From Sanguinoderma infundibulare (Eukaryota; Basidiomycota; Agaricomycetes; Polyporales; Polyporaceae): a DNA stretch of 31,495 bases. The stretch spans positions 1 to 31,495 of the forward strand of contig JAVLRN010000031.1 of NCBI GenBank assembly GCA_032821775.1, written 5' to 3'. The position numbers and the translations under genes are program-made. The notes under the pieces were generated by a model, which was not told where the DNA came from, did no database searches, and saw only the letters and a list, made by a program, of their open reading frames with translations. Below are positions 1 to 6,650 of this stretch, in pieces (within the stretch, counting starts at the first letter, position 1; each line of letters starts with the position of its first letter).

Positions 1-207
1 TCATTGGAGCGCACCGAGGGCGAGTTCTTCATTAGGCATGGGCATGGCGGCGTTCGGGAGCTCGAGAGGGGCACGGTATGTCGTTCAGGTGCGCTCGCAA
101 TGGCTGCGCGTCTCGACGCGAAGAAGGTTGCATGGAACAGACGAATACTCGTCCACTGATGATTCTTGGGCGTTGACAGGTCCGCGACTCTTGAACGTGA
201 CCTCCGC

Positions 208-231
208 AGTATCAGGAGTGCCGGGGGTGTG
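208..231 (+). repeat. 24-bp direct repeat, first copy
   Basis: A 24-base sequence ending in CCGGGGGTGTG recurs at 304-327 with a single mismatch (GAGTGCC against GAGCGCC), 96 bases apart. No function is evident. The pair recurs at +11,940 and +23,880. Confidence 0.7.
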
Positions 232-303
232 CAGCGCGTCGCCAGGTGCATGGAGTCCCGCATGCTCAAACTCGGGACGTCGAGAGCCGACAGATGACTC
301 GGG

Positions 304-327
304 AGTATCAGGAGCGCCGGGGGTGTG
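304..327 (+). repeat. 24-bp direct repeat, second copy
   Basis: Partner of the repeat at 208-231, differing by one base. Confidence 0.7.
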
Positions 328-470
328 AGGTGAGCGGATGAGTGTCGGTTAGAGCGTGCGCTGATGCTGATGTCCCAGTTGACAGGTACCGGAGCCTCGA
401 ATGTAGCATTGAGGAGCGCCGAGAGTCCCGAAGTCGTGTACCGAGTACGAGCAGCCAAGGTCCGTGAGTG

Positions 471-667
471 TGCGAGGGTCCGGTCAGCGAGGAGACGTTC
501 GGCATGAAGGCATTCAGCCATGGAGGAAGAAAAGGGCAGCCTCGTCCACTACGCTGTCGTGCACAGACTCAAGGAGAAGATCTCGGCAGGCGTAACCCGG
601 AAGACATGACGGTCTATCCACGCTTGTCCGGAAGCGATGGCCGTGGATCGTGATGTGCTCGGGAGCC
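471..667 (+). repeat. Diverged ~0.2-kb repeat, member A
   Basis: This segment aligns with 1261-1449 over its full length. Both begin TGCGAGGGTCCGGTCAG and share a long block with AGACTCAAGGAGAAGATCTC. By eye about four in five bases agree, with several small indels. In one plus-strand frame both members encode RLKEKISAGV followed by T or A and then RKT, so the ancestor may have been coding, but member A then meets a stop while member B stays open. No family recognised. Confidence 0.8.
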
Positions 668-1260
668 TTGGAGGTGCGTCTTCACGCTAACAAGGATATG
701 TCAGGTCAGGATTGCGAAAGCACGATGTCAGCAACTCACTGCTTTGGAATAACGACGAGTAACGATACTGGTCGTAGATATCGTCCGCGGCCTTCCAGTC
801 ACCCTCGCCATGAGACCCATAATCTGTTTCCGAGAGAGCTTGCGGACACCGACGAGCGGAGAGATGTGGGCGAACACGGAGCTGGAGCTAGTGCTAGCAC
901 TGGAGCAGGAAGCGTCGCACTCCGAGGCAGGAGTTCGGAGTACTGGGAAACAGAACGTTCAGACAATTCCGAATGGGCGGTGAGCTGGTTCGAGCACGTT
1001 TGTATCCCCAAAATGACACTGCGAGTATTCTCGAACTAGAACGACTCCGAGCGAGGAGCGCACTGAGAAAACTGATTGTCCAGCATAGACTCCGGCGACC
1101 GGACGTGGCGGACAGAAGGGACGTTGCCATCACCAGAATCTGAGTCATCTCCGCCGCCAGCGAAGGTCAATGACTGCTGAGAGACCCGAGGTTGTCTGGA
1201 GAGCCAGTACCGAGTGCGAGAGGGACCGCGGTGCCCGTACAATTCAGGTGCGCATGCGCG

Positions 1261-1449
1261 TGCGAGGGTCCGGTCAGTGAGGAGATGTCTGGCGCAAAGG
1301 CGTTCAGCATGGAGGAAGAAAAGCGCAGGATATGCCATCGCGCACAGACTCAAGGAGAAGATCTCGGCGGGCGTAGCCCGGAAGACTCGATGGGTCTATC
1401 TGGGCTTGTCCGGACGTGATTTCCGTGGGTCGTGATGCGCTCGGAAGCC
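1261..1449 (+). repeat. Diverged ~0.2-kb repeat, member B
   Basis: Partner of 471-667, starting 790 bases downstream in the same orientation and about 10 bases shorter because of internal gaps. Its plus-strand frame reads AHRLKEKISAGVARKTRWV before stopping at the end of the repeat. It could be a remnant of a dispersed genomic repeat or of a small duplicated gene. Confidence 0.8.
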
Positions 1450-2068
1450 CAGTGCGTCAAGAATCCTGGGGGTACAGCGAGCTGCCACCCAATGCGAGAG
1501 AGGTCGCGCAAAAATGTACTCGGAATGGGTGACGTGTGCTCCAATGACAATGGGAAAAAGAGAATGCAAATGGGGATAGAAACGGATGACCACTACCGCA
1601 GTAAGGGTCTCAGGGAACCACGAAAATGGTGTGGAGGCGAAGAGGGAGAAATGCGACTCACAGTGCGGCCGGAAATACAACAATAGGCTTCTCGAGTCTT
1701 TCAAACAGAACGTATGTTGGCATGCTGGGCAACGAGTGACCAAGGGGCAAAGACGACACGGAGCTGTAGTGGGAAGCTAGTCGAACGGGGAAACGGGAGC
1801 GGTTGAGAGGACAGTCGTCGAGCCTCAAGCAGCCTACCCAGCCAAACCACCAGCCAAAAATCGTATGATCAACGGTACACCATGCATTAATTGGAGACGG
1901 AGCGCTCACAAACAGCCTGGACCTCGGGTGTGGTATCGGGAGCCGGAATGGAGCGCCTGAGTGCCGACCACCACGCAGATCTGATATCATACTGAGCTGT
2001 ACCGCCTGCAAATATATAATCCGTCAGCAGCCTACATCACCGCCGTTACACGCAGGAGAGCTAATTGA

Positions 2069-2182
2069 GATCTCGTCGGTGTCAACAAGGACTCTTACCT
2101 CGTTCTCGATGCCCTTCCCGCAGAATCCGACTCACGCGTCAAGGCCATGGAGGTTGACAAGCACCCAACCGAGACCTACAAT
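2069..2182 (+). pseudogene. RPT5: Fragment of 26S proteasome ATPase subunit Rpt5
   Basis: About 38 codons in one frame read [14 protein letters not shown], then [16 protein letters not shown], then KHPTETYN. This matches the stretch of Rpt5, an AAA+ ATPase of the proteasome 19S base, that lies between its OB domain and its ATPase domain, as I remember the family. Differences such as AESDSR for the usual AEYDSR suggest relaxed selection. Upstream, the homology begins near a possible splice acceptor (TTGAG). Downstream the expected DIGGLD and the Walker A region are not found in usable form. Further on in the same frame (about 2340-2395) a glycine-rich stretch and a TNAT tetrapeptide recall the ATPase domain, but the spacing is wrong and I do not rely on them. 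The fragment cannot encode a working subunit. Confidence 0.82.
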
Positions 2183-2759
2183 TCGCCATCGGCTGCTGAT
2201 GGGCTGCGCACACTCGGACTCCGAGACCACGACCTCCTCGGCATGCTCTTCGGCCTGCCCGGACCATGTGGTAGCGGAACGACCTCGCTGCCCGGAGTCT
2301 GGATAGAATTGTGGCTTCCAGCCGGGATGTCCCTGGGCGCGATGATCGGAACTGGGGCCGGAAAGGCAGACCTGAAACACACAAATGCAACCGGGGATGG
2401 TCCAGAGCGTCAGGAGCGCCCCCACATTCAAACAGACACAAGCACAAACAACACTCACCGACTGTTCCGTCCGCGCCCATTTTCGCTTATTGCTCACCGT
2501 TTCGCGTGCCTTGATCTCCGTAGCGCGAATCTTGGCAAATTACCTATTGCACGGAATGACGTCGACCGGTCCAGTTCGTGCGAGGGGATCTGGACCCCCC
2601 GCAGAGTCGGAGCCGGTGCGTAGTCGTTGCTGCCACTCTCGCGGTGGTGCGGGCCCGCCGATTTGACCGCTCCGATGTGGCCTGCGCGTCAGCCGTCTTC
2701 TGAACAATGCCCTCCTTACGCTTGCGCATCCCGTGGCTGATGCTGTCCAGAACCACGTC

Positions 2760-3104
2760 AACTGCGAGGAATCCACTCATGCGCCCGACGCCAGTAGATC
2801 TTGTCCGAACAGCGGTCCTTGCTCGCGAAGACGGTATTGACAGGCAAAGGAGATAACGGGGGTCGGGGCTCCAAGGCGGAACGGCAATAGCGCGGATTCT
2901 CGCCCCACGTCCGCTGGTCATCCCGACTCGAGTGCTCGACAGCCGCTTTGACGTGACACATGAGACCAAGCAAGGCGCGCGGATCCTCGGGCACGGCGTT
3001 CAGGTACAGCCACTCATGATTCGAGGAGGTACGTGCGAGTACGCAACGTTGGTGAGCTCGAAAACGCGCTTGATTGTCGAAGGATCTTCGTCTACTTCCA
3101 TGCC
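2760..3104 (-). other. Possible unrecognised coding remnant, minus strand
   Basis: Read on the minus strand, an ATG near 3104 opens MEVDEDPSTIKRVFELTN. After a frame change, which could be a small intron or a break, a second frame reads WLYLNAVPEDPRALLGL and continues with CHVKAAVEHSSRDDQRTWG and later DKIYWRRAHEW before a stop near 2760. The composition looks protein-like, rich in acidic and hydrophobic residues and not low-complexity. I do not recognise the family, and the splice sites joining the two parts are not convincing. It may be one more gene fragment like its neighbours, or chance. Equivalent positions are 14700-15044 and 26640-26984. Confidence 0.22.
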
Positions 3105-4008
3105 AGCAGTCTGCGTGCCGTCCTAGTGGTGGGAGCTTGAAGCGTCGATGGATGCTGGCTGAAGGGCCTCGGAATGCAGTCGGAAAGCCAAGCCAAGCAC
3201 TTGGTTGCGGGTTCGAGCCGAGTCCTAGTCGCTTGGTGTGGGGCCTCCTCGCCTCATCCGGTTGGGTGCTGCCATCCCGAGATACGTCCAGGGCTCGTGG
3301 CCGTTATGACATGCTCTGTAAAAGATGGTGAGGGTCCTGTATGCCCATCAGAACGACCGCCGGGAGTGGAGGAGGAGCAGAAGAGGGGATGTGCTCCCGG
3401 CACCTGTTTGGCGGCGAAATCCGTCAAAATGGGATTCTCCAAAGATGGTCGGGCGACGCTCTGAACGTTACAGAGACGTTGTGCGGGACATCCCGAGTCC
3501 GCAAAACAAGTTCACACCGCGCCCCGACACGACCTCGAGGCGGGACAACCGTCGCACTCCCGGCCGCAATGAAATCGCACCGAAACCGCCATTTTTTGAC
3601 CTCGTCGGATCGCCGCGCAAAGGCTGTGAAACATTGTGAAACGTGCTCGAGGATGAACCGCACTTGATTTCTGCTGTAACCGAGGCGTACAAAATAAGTT
3701 ATGACAATTTTTCCCAGTCCCGACCTACAGAATTCAACCCTGGTCGCACACGCCGGCTCGTATCCACCTCGAATCGAGTGTCCTAGCCTCCAGAGGAACA
3801 GCCGACGTCGTGTCAATGCACGCACAGGCCGCCAGATGCGGGATGCAAGACGTCGGGATGACCTCTCAGTCGGGCGTGCCATGGATCGTCCGTTTCGGAA
3901 GCAATTTTGAAAGTGCTCCGATCGCCATAGAAGCTAGTGTGGACGGTGCGGGCATGTTCGGACGTGCGTACACGGCGGCCGAAGTCACGGTGGGGTCCGG
4001 AGCGGAAG

Positions 4009-4024
4009 AGAAATTGCAATTTCT
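4009..4024. repeat. Perfect 16-bp palindrome
   Basis: AGAAATTGCAATTTCT equals its own reverse complement. Two more half-sites follow closely (GCAATTT at 4027-4033 and AAATTGC near 4053), giving a small cluster. It might be a binding site for a dimeric factor, but there is no gene next to it and the idea is untested. Confidence 0.5.
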
Positions 4025-5167
4025 GTGCAATTTCGCTTGGGGATCCGCTAGAAATTGCGCAGCGGCCGAGTCTCGGTCCGTGCCATCACGCCCTGTTCTA
4101 GGACGAGGAGAGCGGATGCGTCTGAAGCTGCTCAGGATCTTTAGCGGCTTCCAGAGCTCTGCACCGTGATCCCAACCTCCCTCACCTGTATGCAGTCCAC
4201 ATGATGAGAGACTTTCTGGCGTGCGTCATCGCTCCGAGATACACGCTGGCTGGACGTCCACTCCCTGTTTCACGTGTTAGCATCCTGTAATGCGATGATC
4301 GAACCACACGAGTATCTTATGAGAATATAGGCACCATCGCGTATTCCCTCGGGTGGGGGTGGACTCGGCACTCAGTCTCGAACGCCGTCGGACCATCTCT
4401 GAATCCGAAACGTCGAGCGCGGTGAAAGGATTGGCGGAACGTGAATTGCACTATGAATGGTGGAAAATCAATATTGATACGTGCACTGACATTCCCGCCA
4501 CCCCGACAGTCGAGGGCCGCGGCCGACGGCAAACGCACCATATACCCACATGCTCCGCGTCCTGTTCGAGAGCGAGGCGCTCCTAGACAAAGTGTTTCGA
4601 GGCTGACGATCGAGGTCCCATGGCACCAGCTCTCCAGAACCAGAACCGGCCGGACGCTCGACCCGCTTCGTCTCCCGCCCCGCCTGCTCGCCCTCCAAGT
4701 CCCCAAACACATCTGTTAGCAAGCATGCCTCCGTTGCTTGTGCTCGGGTCGCGCTCGTTCTCCGAAGGGTTGGGTGGTTGGACCGGCGGGCGGAATGGGA
4801 GACGGATGGGCTCGGTTGCGGGAAGCGATCTTGATCGGCGCCCGGTGTGCGGCCAGACGGTCTTGAGTCTCGGCACGGACGCGTCCTCTTCACACCCGTT
4901 ATGAGCCATCAGAGGTGTGCCTGCGGTCCGTGCACGATGGCGCTAGAAGGAGGGCATAAAAGTTGGGGAAGGAGCGGTGGGGACGGGCTCAACGTCCTGT
5001 CCCTGTCCGCTCTCTGCACTCGTGCTCACCGCGCAACCTGAACCGACGTCGATCCCGCCATTCTCCACGTTTCCCGCCGCTCTCCACATCTCCCGGCACT
5101 CGTCTCGATGTCCGAACGGCGGTAGGCCGGAGCTCAAGTTTTCTGCAAGTGCACGGTGAGTAACGGC

Positions 5168-5422
5168 CTGAACTGTCAGTATCGGATGAATACTGACCGA
5201 GCGTCGAGGAGGACAGACGTTGATGAAGGGCTTGACCTTGCTGCGCTTGGCGACCTTGTTCGCATCGCTCGATGGGGGTAGCACTGGATGCCGGCGACGA
5301 CCGCGTGTGGGTAGGGCCGCCCCTTGGTGCGCTCGTCGAGCTGCTTGATGACGACGACCTTGAGTGGGAGGAATGAGGTGAGCATCCACCCGCTCTGACC
5401 GCACGTCCTGTTAGCACTCACC
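5168..5422 (-). pseudogene. RPL27: Broken fragment of 60S ribosomal protein eL27
   Basis: On the minus strand, 5358 down to 5275 encodes VVVIKQLDERTKGRPYPH and then AVVAGIQCYP. From 5257 to 5219 a different frame encodes KVAKRSKVKPFIN. Both are signatures of eL27, a protein of the large ribosomal subunit, in the right order. Between them the frame slips and several residues of the usual linker are missing. Splice signals survive: a GTGAGT donor sits at 5421 before the first block, and a GT...CAG segment from 5218 to about 5169 could be the next intron, after which AVTH resumes and similarity fades. The N-terminal and C-terminal parts are absent, so this is a DNA-level remnant and not a retrocopy. 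The exact outer limits are uncertain. Confidence 0.8.
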
Positions 5423-5880
5423 TGACGATGCATACCGCCTGCCGATCTTGCCCGACGCGCGCCATCTGATTCGCCATGTTCTCCCGTCCCTTCTCCCGAG
5501 GTCGGAATGGCTGCAGGCCGGAGGCGAGAATGGCTGCAGGTTTGATGGTGAGACGGGACGCATCCGACGAGTGCTTACCGTGTAGTGACAACTGACGGTG
5601 GCCTTGGTTGTAGGTCAGTCGAGAACATCGAGTACTTTGGGCAAGCAGGTTAGTGCATATCTGTGAGCATATTCGCTGTGTGTGTTGCTTACCCGCTTAT
5701 GCAGAAGGGGCGGCGCTTGGGTATGACATAGTGCGCAAGGGGAGTCGATGGTACATAAGCACGGATGTGTCGATGACCGAGTGCGCTGCTTATGCGTTCG
5801 CACAAACGGCCCGCACGCTTGGGTGGTGCGCGGAGGTGTTCGAAGTCAGCGCGAAGGTGAACGTGTCGAACGGCGGGTTC
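5423..5880. other. Spacer between eL27 and ligase fragments
   Basis: No gene recognised. A 13-base direct repeat GAATGGCTGCAGG occurs at 5505-5517 and 5528-5540. Part of the region past 5881 would be the 3' flank of the minus-strand ligase fragment. Confidence 0.55.
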
Positions 5881-6513
5881 TTATCGAACTCGAGCACCAG
5901 ACTGCCGGCTGCCCTCCCTGAGGACGCGGCGGAGGATTTTCCCGCTCGGGCTGTTGGGTATCGCATCAATGAATTCGATGCCGCCTTCCAACCGCTTGTG
6001 GTTCGCCGCCGCAGATGCGACCGTCTAGTTCGCGCAGCAGAGCCAAAACCGTGAGGAAACCGAACCCGTAGCTTCGGGCACACGGACACGCGACTCACCG
6101 GGTAGAGCTTGACCTTGATGTCCTTTGGAAGATTTTTGTCCTTGTTGACCGCAGCAGCGATCTCTGGCTTGAGCACCACGTATGCGCGCGGAAGCTCCCC
6201 GGAGTACTCGTCGGGGACGCCGATGACCGGCGCGTCCACCGCATCCGCGTTGCTCAGCAAGTATCCTTTGATTTTGGATGGGGCGGCCTGCAAGCCCTTC
6301 ACCTTGATGAGCTCTGAGCCCTGTGCAACGACAATGACAGCGTGTCAGAGGGTGAACCACTGCAAGAGAGAGAGGCGCAGTTGCGTACCTTGATACGGTC
6401 CGTGATAAAGATGTTGCCGTCCGCGTCGAACTTGACTTGACTGCGCAGAGCATGAGCTCCAAGTCCGGCAGAACAAAGACCATGACCCAGCCCTGCTCGT
6501 TATCGAAGGTCTC
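5881..6513 (-). pseudogene. 3' end of an acyl-CoA synthetase / 4-coumarate-CoA ligase-like gene
   Basis: Three minus-strand exons give the C-terminal domain of an ANL-superfamily adenylating enzyme, which activates a carboxylic acid as acyl-AMP and then as the CoA thioester. Exon 6439-6389 encodes QVKFDADGNIFITDRIK. Exon 6320-6099 starts GSELIKVKGLQAAP and includes PVIGVPDEYSGELPRAYVVLK. Exon 6024-5881 includes EFIDAIPNSPSGKILRRVLR, which holds the A10 motif with its catalytic lysine, and ends at TAA. Introns 6388-6321 and 6098-6025 have GT...AG ends. Above 6439 a peptide ETFDNEQGWVM (from 6513) fits the family but is in another frame, and the expected TGD motif is missing. The whole N-terminal ~400 residues are absent; the SSZ1 start region lies there instead. 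Substrate cannot be told. It is a truncated gene, unlikely to be functional. Confidence 0.88.
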
Positions 6514-6540
6514 TTCACTCCTCGTCGCCGTTAGAAATGG

Positions 6541-6650
6541 GCGTCTATCTGATCATCTATCTAATCAGAAACTTGGTTGATCGAGGTCGCTCGCTCGCAT
6601 CGCCCTTCCCCCTCCCCTCGCACCCTCTACTTACCTCCTGTTTGACCACA
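6541..6650 (+). promoter_or_regulatory. Probable SSZ1 leader / promoter-proximal region
   Basis: The 110 bases before the SSZ1 start end in a pyrimidine-rich run (about 6601-6640, mostly C and T), as is common upstream of well-expressed fungal genes. The ATG context is CCACAATGG. No clear TATA box is visible. The region abuts the broken end of the minus-strand ligase fragment, so the original full promoter may not be complete. Equivalent regions lie at 18481-18590 and 30421-30530. Confidence 0.4.

Larger units (their letters stand above)
1..2068. other. No recognisable gene; repeat-bearing spacer
   Basis: Short open frames occur on both strands but none resembles a family I know or shows a consistent exon pattern. 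The region contains a pair of diverged ~0.2-kb repeats (471-667 and 1261-1449) and a short direct repeat (208-231 and 304-327). The stretch just before 2069 could be the intron or flank of the Rpt5 fragment. Confidence 0.6.
2183..5167. other. Long stretch with no recognised gene
   Basis: Nearly 3 kb between the Rpt5 and eL27 fragments. Short frames exist on both strands, the longest near 150 codons, but I recognise none. The only coherent peptide is the minus-strand remnant at 2760-3104. A 16-bp palindrome lies at 4009-4024, and 3500-3720 looks like ordinary spacer. A TATA-like GCATAAAAG at 4954-4962 followed by pyrimidine-rich DNA leads to no open gene. Confidence 0.55.

Noticed and set aside
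2340..2395. Glycine-rich stretch and TNAT as a continuation of the Rpt5 ATPase domain
   Set aside because: The frame agrees but the spacing and flanking residues do not match the Walker A region, so it is not counted as homology.
3205..3225. GGGTTCGAGCC resembling a tRNA T-loop
   Set aside because: The flanking bases do not form a T-stem, and no acceptor or anticodon stem could be found at the right distances.
4954..4962. TATA-like GCATAAAAG followed by a pyrimidine-rich leader
   Set aside because: No open coding region follows on the plus strand; the first ATG (5107) stops after five codons.
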